From Parvibaculaceae bacterium PLY_AMNH_Bact1 (GTDB lineage: Bacteria > Pseudomonadota > Alphaproteobacteria > Parvibaculales > Parvibaculaceae): a DNA stretch of 64,000 nt. Positions 8,890-17,129 of this stretch are shown here, one piece after another; position 1 is the stretch's first letter, and the number at the start of each line of letters is the position of its first letter. The notes below the pieces were generated by a model. It made no database searches and was not told the DNA's origin. It worked only from the letters and a program-made list of their open reading frames with translations. Location: contig CP126168.1 in NCBI GenBank assembly GCA_032881465.1, positions 3,101,501 to 3,165,500 of the forward strand, in the 5' to 3' direction. The translations under genes and the position numbers were made by a program.

Positions 8890-8894
8890 GAGGC

Positions 8895-9812
8895 TTACTC
8901 CGCTGCTTGCGCTGCAGGCGTGGCCTGAGCTTTTTTGGCAGCCTGAGTGATCGCGTCGGCAATCTGTGGCACCAATTCTTTTGGCATGTCGTGTCCCATG
9001 CCTGGAACGGTAATCAATTCCGCACCGGCAATATGCATTGCAGTGTCCTTACCACCCTCCAATGGCACGAGCGGATCATCTTCCCCATGGAGCACAACTG
9101 TGGGGGCAGTAACATTCTTCAACGCGTCGCGCCGGTCACCGCTCGCGACAATGGCAGCGATCTGACGAACGAGACCCGTTGGGTGGTAACTCCGTTCCAG
9201 CTGTCCTTGCATCAGGGTGCGCCGTTCTTCCTCACTTGCCGGATAACCGGGGCTTCCGATAACAGAAAACGTGTTGAGCATCCGGTCAAACACCGCCTCC
9301 ATGTTGGAGGGGTCTTTGGGTGGTGGTGTAAGCAGAGCGGCGCGCGCCTTTTTCGAAGGCTTGGAGAGAGACTTATGCCCCGTGGTCGACATAATCGACG
9401 TGAGGCTCAAGACCCGGTCACCATGATGGGCAGCGATCAGCTGCGCAATCATGCCACCCATCGAGACGCCGACAATATGGGCTTTCTCGATGCCGAGTGC
9501 GTCGAGCACACCGACGGCATCTTCCGCCATGTCATCCAGCAGGTAAGGTACCTTGGGCGTAAACCCGAGCGCATCGGCGAGAATGAGCCGCAACATTTTC
9601 GGGTTACCAAGATGGTCAAATTTAGCCGACAGGCCCACATCGCGATTGTCAAACCGCACAACGTGATAACCACGCGCCACCAGCTCATCGACCAGCTCTT
9701 GTGGCCAAAGCGTCATCTGCCCACCAAGCCCCATGACCAGGAGAATGGTTTCCCGGCCTTCCGGACCAAAACGCTCGACCTCGAATGAATGACTGTTTGC
9801 TCTTACTTGCAT
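8895..9812 (-). CDS. Alpha/beta hydrolase, tandem paralogue 2
   Basis: The middle copy (305 residues) of the tandem hydrolase series. Catalytic triad: Ser about 117 in GVSMGGM, Asp in HGEDDPLVPLEGG, His in GMGHDMPKEL. It ends in an alanine-rich tail. Five bases separate its stop from the start of the next copy. The ribosome site GGAG for this gene lies inside the last codons of the preceding copy (gcg gag taa), so translation is probably coupled. Likely a cytoplasmic esterase acting on the same compound class as its neighbours. Confidence 0.85.
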   Translation of the reverse strand: MQVRANSHSFEVERFGPEGRETILLVMGLGGQMTLWPQELVDELVARGYHVVRFDNRDVGLSAKFDHLGNPKMLRLILADALGFTPKVPYLLDDMAEDAVGVLDALGIEKAHIVGVSMGGMIAQLIAAHHGDRVLSLTSIMSTTGHKSLSKPSKKARAALLTPPPKDPSNMEAVFDRMLNTFSVIGSPGYPASEEERRTLMQGQLERSYHPTGLVRQIAAIVASGDRRDALKNVTAPTVVLHGEDDPLVPLEGGKDTAMHIAGAELITVPGMGHDMPKELVPQIADAITQAAKKAQATPAAQAAE

Positions 9813-9817
9813 TGGGG

Positions 9818-10726
9818 TTACTCCGCTGCGGCTTGGTTTGATGATTGAGATGCCGCCTTCGTGATCGCGTCAGCGATTGTGTTGACGAGGACCAGCGGGA
9901 AATCGTGACCCATGCCTGGAATTTCGATCAGCTCTGCGCCGGAAATGCTCGCCGCAGTGTCCCGCCCCCCTTCAACTGGGACCAGAGGATCGTCTGTGCC
10001 GTGCACAACAACTGTAGGCGCGGATACGTTTTTCAGTTTCTCGCGCCGATCGCCATTAGACACGATCGCCGCCATCTGCCTTAGAATACCCTGAGGGTAG
10101 AAGGATCGGTGGAAATCGCGCAGCACCCATTCGCGTACCTGCGCTTCATCGGTCCGATAGCCAGGACTGCCGATTGTATTCCAAGTGTGAACGCCCCGAG
10201 CGGCCACTGCTTCAAGGTCGTTCGGGTCTGGCGCTGGCGCCGCAAGCGCCGCCATTGCCTCAGGCTTTGCCTGCGGCAGTTCAGGATTACCTGTTGTCGA
10301 CATGATTGATGTGAGACTGAGTGCCTTGCCGGGATGGTTGGTAGCGACAAGCTGAGCGATCATGCCACCCATCGACGCCCCAACAATATGAGCTTTTTCA
10401 ATATTCAGCACATCAAGCAGTCCCACCGCATCTGCCGCCATTTCATCAAGCGAATAAGGGGCTTCAGGTTTGTTGCCGCTCAGCAAAGCTCCCACCAGCG
10501 CGCCCATATCCGGCGTGCCAGCCTCTTCAAACTTTGTGGAAAGTCCGATGTCCCGATTATCAAATCGGATCACATGATACCCCCGGGACACCAGTTCGTC
10601 GCAGAGCTCCACCGGCCACAAAGTTAGCTGAGCCGATAGGCCCATAATCAGAAGCACGGTTTCCCGGTCTTCCGGCCCAAATCGCTCATATTCAATATCT
10701 ATTCCGTTGGCTGAAATCTGCGCCAT
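9818..10726 (-). CDS. Alpha/beta hydrolase, tandem paralogue 1
   Basis: First gene of the leftward three-gene hydrolase operon, 302 residues. The nucleophile is Ser 118 in GASMGGM; the acid and base are in HGTDDPLVPVEGG and GMGHDFPLVL. The series is probably transcribed from the 126-base gap shared with the divergent DsbA-like gene. The protein is closer to copy 2 than to copy 3 (shared RETxLLxMGL, TSIMSTTG and GRDTA/GKDTA blocks). Three retained copies point to substrate diversification or gene dosage; nothing in the sequence names the substrate. Confidence 0.85.
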   Translation of the reverse strand: MAQISANGIDIEYERFGPEDRETVLLIMGLSAQLTLWPVELCDELVSRGYHVIRFDNRDIGLSTKFEEAGTPDMGALVGALLSGNKPEAPYSLDEMAADAVGLLDVLNIEKAHIVGASMGGMIAQLVATNHPGKALSLTSIMSTTGNPELPQAKPEAMAALAAPAPDPNDLEAVAARGVHTWNTIGSPGYRTDEAQVREWVLRDFHRSFYPQGILRQMAAIVSNGDRREKLKNVSAPTVVVHGTDDPLVPVEGGRDTAASISGAELIEIPGMGHDFPLVLVNTIADAITKAASQSSNQAAAE

Positions 10727-10852
10727 GCCGCGTCCCCTGATGGATCATTTATGTCATTTGGATGAAAGCTTAGCAGGGGTTGCAAAGCCAGCGCAAAAGC
10801 CGGACGTTGGGCTCAAACAAATACTCAAAAATTGAGCCGCAGGGAGTCTCTC

Positions 10853-11515
10853 ATGTCAGTCACCAAAACCCCGGAATTTGACGTATTCTGGTCATTTCGC
10901 TCACCCTATTCCTACCTCGCGACCAAACGATTAGTGGCCATCGAGAAGACCTATGGCGTGAAAGTGAACGTGCGGCCTGTCTACCCCATCGCCGTGCGAA
11001 TGGACGGATTTTTCAAGACGGTGAACCCCATGTGGCCGCCCTATCTCATGAAAGACACGGTACGGATCGCTGAAATGGAGGGCCTGGCCTACAATTGGCC
11101 CTCGCCTGACCCCGTGGTCATGGACCTGGCATCCGGCGAAGTTCCCAAAGAACAGCCCTACATCCATCGCCTGACCCGCCTGGGCTGTGCCGCAGCAGAA
11201 GCGGGAAAAGGCCTCGCCTTCATCGATGAAGTAAGCAGCATCATCTTTGGTGGTGTGAAGGACTGGCACGAGGGAGACCACCTGAAAGACGCCACAGCCC
11301 GCGCCGGGTTGGATCTTGCGAGCCTGGAAGCCACAGTGGCTGCCGACGAAACCCATTTTGATGACATCATCACCCAAAATGAAGCCGCTCAGAAGTCAGC
11401 GGGTCACTGGGGTGTACCTCTCATGGTCTTTGAGGGTGAACCATTTTTCGGCCAGGACCGCCTCGATCAACTCATTTGGCGGATGAAGCAAAACGGCTTG
11501 CAAGAGCGGGCATAA
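10853..11515 (+). CDS. 2-hydroxychromene-2-carboxylate isomerase-like DsbA-fold protein
   Basis: A 220-residue thioredoxin-fold protein of the kappa-GST/HCCA-isomerase family. The N-terminal SFRSPYSYL motif places a serine at the position used to activate glutathione. The C-terminal GHWGVPLMVFEGEPFFGQDRLD block is highly characteristic. Family members isomerise hydroxychromene carboxylates in naphthalene degradation, or act on other unsaturated compounds with glutathione. ATG 10853 with AGGGAG upstream is preferred over a TTG 21 bases earlier. It may be co-transcribed with glpD 46 bases downstream, though a metabolic link is not obvious. Confidence 0.85.
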   Translation: MSVTKTPEFDVFWSFRSPYSYLATKRLVAIEKTYGVKVNVRPVYPIAVRMDGFFKTVNPMWPPYLMKDTVRIAEMEGLAYNWPSPDPVVMDLASGEVPKEQPYIHRLTRLGCAAAEAGKGLAFIDEVSSIIFGGVKDWHEGDHLKDATARAGLDLASLEATVAADETHFDDIITQNEAAQKSAGHWGVPLMVFEGEPFFGQDRLDQLIWRMKQNGLQERA

Positions 11516-11561
11516 GGCGCGAAAACCCTTCATCCCGCCGCCCTAGACATTAAGGACTTCC

Positions 11562-13247
11562 ATGCAACGCGACCTTTCCGCCATGAGCCAGACCGAATAC
11601 GACCTGATTGTCGTGGGCGGCGGCATATCCGGATCTTCCATCGCATGGGATGCGGCACTAAGGGGCTTGAAAGTCGCCCTGTTGGAGAAAGATGATTTCG
11701 CCCACGCCACCACAGCCGGGTCCTCAAAGCTCATTCATGGCGGCCTACGTTATCTGGTAAACGGCGAAATTGGTCTGGTACGTGAGTCCCTGCGGGAGCG
11801 GCGTGTCTGGGAACAGAATGCGCCGCATCTGGTCGACCCTCTGCCCTTCATCATCCCCACCTATGGGCGGGGCATGAAGGGGAGCCTGATACTCTCCATC
11901 GGTCTCACCATGTATGACCTTCTGGCGTATGACAGAAACCGCCTGGATGATCCCGACAAGAAACTCCCGGGCTACAAAAGCATCTCCCGCGAGGAAGCAC
12001 TCAAGCTCATGCCGACGCTCAATCCCAAAGGACTGACCGGCGCCAAGATCTACTATGACTGCCAAATGTTCGCACCGGAGCGTCTCTGTTTGGAATTCGT
12101 ATTGGGGGCTGTCGAAAAAGGCGCAGATGCTGCCAACTACGCCAAGGTCACAGCTTTTAAGAAAGAAGAAGACGGTGCTGCAAACAGCCGCATCACCGGC
12201 GTCACGGTCCAAGACGAGCTCACCGGCAACAGCCATACAATCAAAGGCAAGCTCACCATCAATGCGGCCGGCCCTTGGGCTGATATCCTGATGGGGCTCA
12301 CCGATGACGGCAAACCGTCCAAACGCCTCATTCGCTCCAAAGGCATTCACCTCATCACGCGCGCCCTCTCCGGCGACAATGCACTTGCAGTCCAATCCAA
12401 GATCGGCGGTCATTTCTTTGTTCTTCCCTGGCGAGGAAAAACAATCCTCGGCACGACCGATACCGTCTTCGATGATGCACCCGACAAAATCGGCGTGACT
12501 GAGCAGGATATCAAAGATTTCCTCGCAGTCGTGAATGACGGCCTGCCAACTCTCAACCTCACACGCGATGATGTTGAAAATTTCTACGTCGGCATCCGCC
12601 CGCTAGTGGACACGACCCCACAGGACGATGACGACGATTCTGATAGCTACAATGCAAGCCGCGCGGCTGAGATCGTTGACCACAAGGAACTAGATGGCAT
12701 CGACGGCTTCCTGTCCGCCATGGGTGGCAAATGGACCACCTCCAGGCACCTGGCAGAAAAGGTCGTCGACAGCGCCTCAAAAAAGCTGGGGCGACAGCCC
12801 AAATGCACAACAGAAGACGTTCCTCTCTATGGTGGCGCCACGGGACGCTTTTTACCCTTCACAGACAAGGCCATCGCCTCACACGCTGACATCCCCGCAG
12901 ATGTGATCCGCAACCTGACGCGCTATCATGGCGCCCGCTATGAAGAAGTGCTGGCCACCGCAAATGAACGGCAGGGAGAAGCGCCGGAGCTGCTGCAACC
13001 TTTATCAAGCACCACAAACGATATTGGCGCACAGGTCGTCCATGCCGTCCGCCACGAAATGGCTGTGACCCTTGAAGACGTGCTGCTCCGCCGAACCGGA
13101 CTTGGCACCCTTGTCCATCCGGGCGAAGAGGCGCTAGGGCGCGCAGCCGACATCATGGCCAGAGAGCTCGGCTGGAATGACACAGAACGCGCCCGACAAA
13201 TAGATGTGGTAGAGGCGAGCTATAAGACGCTCGACGGGGCCGCGTGA
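11562..13247 (+). CDS. glpD: Glycerol-3-phosphate dehydrogenase (FAD, aerobic type)
   Basis: Oxidises sn-glycerol 3-phosphate to dihydroxyacetone phosphate and feeds electrons to ubiquinone at the inner membrane. The 561-residue protein has the dinucleotide fold VVGGGISGSSIAWDAALRG with LLEKDDFAHATTAGSSKLIHGGLRYL, the classic GlpD signature, then the substrate domain and a C-terminal DAO_C helical domain (about 420-545). A linker with a run of acidic residues (QDDDDDSDSYN, about 352-362) is slightly unusual. AAGGA precedes the ATG. It overlaps the lipid kinase downstream by four bases (GTGA), so the two are coupled. With the AGPS-like gene it can provide DHAP for ether-lipid or glycerolipid synthesis. 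Confidence 0.93.
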   Translation: MQRDLSAMSQTEYDLIVVGGGISGSSIAWDAALRGLKVALLEKDDFAHATTAGSSKLIHGGLRYLVNGEIGLVRESLRERRVWEQNAPHLVDPLPFIIPTYGRGMKGSLILSIGLTMYDLLAYDRNRLDDPDKKLPGYKSISREEALKLMPTLNPKGLTGAKIYYDCQMFAPERLCLEFVLGAVEKGADAANYAKVTAFKKEEDGAANSRITGVTVQDELTGNSHTIKGKLTINAAGPWADILMGLTDDGKPSKRLIRSKGIHLITRALSGDNALAVQSKIGGHFFVLPWRGKTILGTTDTVFDDAPDKIGVTEQDIKDFLAVVNDGLPTLNLTRDDVENFYVGIRPLVDTTPQDDDDDSDSYNASRAAEIVDHKELDGIDGFLSAMGGKWTTSRHLAEKVVDSASKKLGRQPKCTTEDVPLYGGATGRFLPFTDKAIASHADIPADVIRNLTRYHGARYEEVLATANERQGEAPELLQPLSSTTNDIGAQVVHAVRHEMAVTLEDVLLRRTGLGTLVHPGEEALGRAADIMARELGWNDTERARQIDVVEASYKTLDGAA

Positions 13248-14194
13248 GCGGGCCCACCTTCGCTATCGTCAATCCGGCCTCCGGTGGTGGCCGGACCGGC
13301 CGCAATTGGCCCGAGATCCAAAAGAAGCTTGAAGCAGCGGTCGGTGAAGTCACACCGCTCTTTACCGATGGACCTGCAACGCCCCACCATTTGCCAGCCG
13401 CCAATCTTGCAAGAGATGCCGCAGACAAAGGCGCAAACCTAATAATCGCTGTCGGCGGCGACGGCACCATCAATGAAACCATCAATGGACTGTTTCATGA
13501 TGTCTCGGATGGACAAGCGCCCGCCCCTCTCGGGCTTCTCAACACAGGCACAGGCGGGGACTTTCGCAAGACCTTCGACCTCCCGGCAGACTTGGACGCC
13601 TGCATAGAGCGTCTCTCAAGCGGCAACTCTCAGACAATCGACATTGGGCGTCTCACTTTCAATGCCGACGACAATGAACCTATGGCGCGCCACTTCAACA
13701 ATATCGCCAGCTTCGGCATGTCCGGTGCCGTCGACCGCGCCGTCAACAAGGCCCGCTTCTCCAAACTGTTTGGAGGCTCGTTCACCTACCTTTGGGCAAC
13801 CCTGTCCACAGCGCTGCGCTATCGTCCACAGGCTGTCCGTATCAGAACCGAAAGCGGGTGGGACGATGTAATCAATGTGGGCACCGCGGCGGTGGCCAAT
13901 GGACGCTTCTTCGGCGGCGGCATGATGATGGCGCCGGACGCGACGCCCGACGATGGTGCGTTCGATCTTGTGATCATGCGCGATACCAGCGTGGGTGATC
14001 TCTTTAAAGACTCAGGCTCCCTCTATGATGGCACCCACATCGAAAACGAAAAAGTCATCGTCACCAGGACACGCTGGGTCGAGGCCGAACCTGTAGATAC
14101 AGCACCTGTACTTCTAGACATTGACGGCGAAGCGCCGGGCAAACTGCCTGCGCGCTTCGACATATTACCGAGCGCCCTCACACTTAGATGCTGA
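13244..14194 (+). CDS. Diacylglycerol kinase family lipid kinase
   Basis: A soluble DagK/YegS-type kinase of 316 residues. The catalytic nucleotide-binding motif GGDGTINETINGL is at about residues 68-80, preceded by the NPASGGGRTGRNW phosphate-binding region. The C-terminal half carries GTAAVANGRFFGGGMMMAPDATPDDG, typical of the beta-sandwich domain. It phosphorylates diacylglycerol, a sphingoid base or a related lipid alcohol; the sequence does not decide which. The GTG start overlaps the glpD stop. The placement between glpD and an AGPS-like gene suggests glycerolipid remodelling. Confidence 0.88.
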   Translation: MSGPTFAIVNPASGGGRTGRNWPEIQKKLEAAVGEVTPLFTDGPATPHHLPAANLARDAADKGANLIIAVGGDGTINETINGLFHDVSDGQAPAPLGLLNTGTGGDFRKTFDLPADLDACIERLSSGNSQTIDIGRLTFNADDNEPMARHFNNIASFGMSGAVDRAVNKARFSKLFGGSFTYLWATLSTALRYRPQAVRIRTESGWDDVINVGTAAVANGRFFGGGMMMAPDATPDDGAFDLVIMRDTSVGDLFKDSGSLYDGTHIENEKVIVTRTRWVEAEPVDTAPVLLDIDGEAPGKLPARFDILPSALTLRC

Positions 14195-14230
14195 GTAAAC
14201 ATCAAGGCGACAGACTAAAGGATAAGACAC

Positions 14231-15901
14231 GTGACCATTGATCGTCAGACACTTCGTTGGAACGGCTGGGGACCTGCCAAACAGGAAAACCCCTTGCCCG
14301 ACGGCGCACCACAATGGGCCTGGATCAAAGAAACCTTGGGAATGGCGGTACTCCCGTCTACACCCGCCAAACGCCTGTCCGACATTACGCTACCGCCCTG
14401 CCATCTGAGTACAGACGAGATAAAGGGCCTTGAAGACATTGTTGGCGAAAACCAGGTCCGGACGGACGACTATGAGCGCGCCTTCCATGCCCGCGGCAAA
14501 AGCTATCACGACCTCCTTTATGTGCGCGCTGGCGACCTGGACGTCGCCCCCGATGCCGTGATCTACCCCCGTGCAGCAAGCGAAGTGCAATCAGTCCTTA
14601 CCTATTGCGCGGAAAATGACATGAGCGTGGTCCCCTTTGGGGGCGGCTCCAGTGTCGTAGGCGGCGTCAATGCAACCGCGCGGTCTGCAACTGATAAAGT
14701 CATTACACTCGACCTCACCTTAATGGACGGGATCCACGATGTAGACCGGGTTGCCATGACTGCCCGTATCGACGCTGGCATTTATGGGCCCCATCTTGAA
14801 GAAAAGCTCAACGCACAAGGGCTCACCCTTGGCCACTACCCCCAGAGCTTCGAATACTCAACGCTGGGTGGATGGATTGCTGCACGGGGCGCAGGCCAGC
14901 AGTCCAATCGCTATGGCAAGGCCGAAAAATGGGTGACCTCAGCACGACTTGCAACTCCAAAGGGTCCTTGGTCGACAGAGGAGTTTCCGGCGTCTGCAGC
15001 AGGTCCGAACCTCAACCAACTGGTTGCAGGATCTGAAGGCACGCTCGGCGTCATCTGCGATGCAACCGTGAAGATCCACGAAAAACCGGCAGCAAAGGAC
15101 TATCGAGGCTACCTGTTCAAAGACTTCGCCACCGGCGTCGACGTCGCCCGCACCATCAATCATGCTGACATTCCGGTCGCCATGGTCCGTTTGTCAGACG
15201 CCGCAGAGACCTATTTCTTTCAGACCTTCGGATCGAGTGGGGGCGGCGGTCTCAAGTCCAAACTGCAGAATGCCTATCTTAAATGGAAAGGTTTCGCCAA
15301 AGATCCGTGCCTGATGCTCATCGGTCTTGAAGGAGACAAAACGACTGTTGAGTGGGCCAAAGAACGCACCACCGCAATCTGTAAAAAAGCCGGCGCTCTC
15401 GCCATTGGGTCAAGCGCCGGAGACAGGTGGTACCACGGGCGTTTTTCTTCACCCTACAGCCGTGATCCGATGATGGACCGGGGCATCGGTGTCGATACGC
15501 TGGAAACGGCGACACCTTGGTCCAACATCCTCAAACTTCATGAAAAAATGATCGGTGCCATTCGAGCAGCACTCCACGAAAACATGGGCGAGCCTGGACA
15601 AAAGGGCATCGTGATGGGCCATGTGAGCCACTCCTATCCCGACGGTGCCAGCCTCTACTTCACCTTTGTCTTCCCACGAAATCTGGAGGATGAAGTGGGT
15701 CAGTGGCAGCGCATAAAGCGGGCAGCCTCAGACGCCATTGCGGCGAACGGCGGCACTATCTCCCATCACCATGGTGTTGGTGTCGATCACACGCCTTGGA
15801 TGACTGAGGAAAAAGGAACGACGGGGATGACCGTGCTGAAAACCCTAAAAGCCGAGTTTGATCCGAAGGGAATCATGAACCCTGGAAAGCTTCTGGGTTA
15901 A
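14231..15901 (+). CDS. FAD-binding oxidase, alkyl-dihydroxyacetonephosphate synthase-like
   Basis: A 556-residue flavoprotein of the VAO/PCMH family, closest in style to alkylglycerone-phosphate synthase (AGPS). This enzyme swaps the acyl chain of acyl-DHAP for a fatty alcohol to form the ether bond of ether lipids. Visible hallmarks: FAD-binding FGGGSSVVGGVNA, PQSFEYSTLGGWIAARGAGQQSNRYGK, EGTLGVI, and the C-terminal SHHHGVGVDHTPW, matching the essential HHHG region of AGPS. Related bacterial FAD-linked oxidases such as D-lactate dehydrogenases lack that block. The gene follows glpD and the lipid kinase by 36 bases and is closed by a terminator, supporting a lipid-synthesis unit. Confidence 0.82.
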   Translation: MTIDRQTLRWNGWGPAKQENPLPDGAPQWAWIKETLGMAVLPSTPAKRLSDITLPPCHLSTDEIKGLEDIVGENQVRTDDYERAFHARGKSYHDLLYVRAGDLDVAPDAVIYPRAASEVQSVLTYCAENDMSVVPFGGGSSVVGGVNATARSATDKVITLDLTLMDGIHDVDRVAMTARIDAGIYGPHLEEKLNAQGLTLGHYPQSFEYSTLGGWIAARGAGQQSNRYGKAEKWVTSARLATPKGPWSTEEFPASAAGPNLNQLVAGSEGTLGVICDATVKIHEKPAAKDYRGYLFKDFATGVDVARTINHADIPVAMVRLSDAAETYFFQTFGSSGGGGLKSKLQNAYLKWKGFAKDPCLMLIGLEGDKTTVEWAKERTTAICKKAGALAIGSSAGDRWYHGRFSSPYSRDPMMDRGIGVDTLETATPWSNILKLHEKMIGAIRAALHENMGEPGQKGIVMGHVSHSYPDGASLYFTFVFPRNLEDEVGQWQRIKRAASDAIAANGGTISHHHGVGVDHTPWMTEEKGTTGMTVLKTLKAEFDPKGIMNPGKLLG

Positions 15902-15916
15902 GGCTCCGGCAAAACA

Positions 15917-15956
15917 AAAAGGCGGGCCCGTCAAACAGGTCCGCCTTTGTCTTTTT
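15917..15956. terminator. Bidirectional terminator after the AGPS-like gene
   Basis: Arms AAAGGCGGGCC and GGTCCGCCTTT (with a G-U pair) and a short loop, A-rich on the left and ending in TTTGTCTTTTT on the right. It separates the rightward lipid unit from the leftward esterase. Confidence 0.8.
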
Positions 15957-15969
15957 AGCTCTACGTGGT

Positions 15970-16899
15970 TTAGGCCAGGGTCTTGCCCGCTGCAACGGCC
16001 GCTGCAGCAACCGCTGGCCTGCTTGCTTCCACCATGCCCATCAGGTTGAAGAAACCGTGGATCATCTCTGGATAGTCAATATAGGTGACCTCCACCCCGG
16101 CAGCTTTGAGTGCATCTGCATAAGCAGCCCCCTCAGCCTTCAGAACATCGTGACCAGCTGTAATCACATATGCAGGTGGCAAACCTGAAAGGTCTTCTGC
16201 CCGAAGCGGCGCAATAGCGGGGTCCGCACGGTCAAAATCCGAACCGGCATAATGGTCGATAAACCATTGCATCGTCGCCTTTTCCAGGAAAAAGCCCTCA
16301 CCAAAGGACTGATAAGTCGTGGTATCTGTTTTCGTGTCCGTTACGGGATAGATCAGCAATTGATGATGAATAGCCGGACCTTTGCGTTGCTTCGCCAATT
16401 GACAGACAACAGCAGCAAGATTGCCCCCGGCACTGTCTCCGGCAACGCCAATGCCATTCACATCAATCCCTAGGCTTGACCCGTTCTTTTCGACCCATTC
16501 CACAGCCGCGTAGCAATCATCAACTGCGGCCGGACAGTGATGTTCCGGTGCAAGACGATAGTCCACTGCCACGACTTTGCAGCCGCTTTCATTGGCAAGC
16601 GTCCGGCATAGCGCATCATGCGTGTCCAGGTCGCCGATCACCCAACCACCGCCGTGGAAAAACACGATTGCCGACAGGGCTCCTCCACCGGCAGCAACCG
16701 GCGTGTAGAGACGCACGGGAATATCGCCGCCAGGCCCAGGTGCAACCATGTCCTCAACTTTTCCGATGGGAACATCGATTGGGTCCTTCAACGCGACGTA
16801 CATCGCCCGAGCCTCAGCGGGCGTCATGTCCGACATTGCAGGGCCATCTGCTTCCGCCATTCCGTCAAGCAGTGCCTTCACTTGTGGATCAAGTGTCAT
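15970..16899 (-). CDS. Alpha/beta hydrolase-3 (HSL family esterase)
   Basis: A 309-residue hormone-sensitive-lipase-type esterase. The oxyanion motif HGGGWVIGDLDTHD and the nucleophile motif GDSAGGNLA are clear. The catalytic acid is in VITAGHDVLKAEG, and the histidine is in EMIHGFFNLMG. The open frame extends 21 codons upstream, but MTLDPQVKALLDGM is the typical family N-terminus and a GGGGAG ribosome site precedes it. It probably hydrolyses short- to medium-chain esters in the cytoplasm. No neighbours on the same strand. Confidence 0.87.
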   Translation of the reverse strand: MTLDPQVKALLDGMAEADGPAMSDMTPAEARAMYVALKDPIDVPIGKVEDMVAPGPGGDIPVRLYTPVAAGGGALSAIVFFHGGGWVIGDLDTHDALCRTLANESGCKVVAVDYRLAPEHHCPAAVDDCYAAVEWVEKNGSSLGIDVNGIGVAGDSAGGNLAAVVCQLAKQRKGPAIHHQLLIYPVTDTKTDTTTYQSFGEGFFLEKATMQWFIDHYAGSDFDRADPAIAPLRAEDLSGLPPAYVITAGHDVLKAEGAAYADALKAAGVEVTYIDYPEMIHGFFNLMGMVEASRPAVAAAAVAAGKTLA

Positions 16900-17129
16900 C
16901 TTGTATGAATCTCCCCAAATTTTGTTGGTTCGGAGTATTGCGGAGCTTGCAGATCTCTTCAACGGCGACGATTTGCCTGAAAACCCTATGGTTTGTGTGG
17001 AAAACCGAATGCCTAGATCTTTTGTAGAGCTTTAAATCAAAATTTAGTGATTGTGCCCCATTATTACACCCTAAATGCACGTCAAAGTTGAATTTTCAAT
17101 TTTACTTTGGGCATATGGGGATCGAGAAA

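Noticed and set aside
8029-8928. A 299-codon open frame on the plus strand opposite the third hydrolase
   Set aside because: It is antisense to a gene with a complete catalytic triad; the translation has no family motif and is rich in His/Arg as expected for a shadow frame.
8907-9788. A 293-codon open frame on the plus strand opposite the second hydrolase
   Set aside because: Antisense to a well-supported gene, and it lies in the same relative phase as the other shadow frame, which is explained by codon bias of the paralogues.
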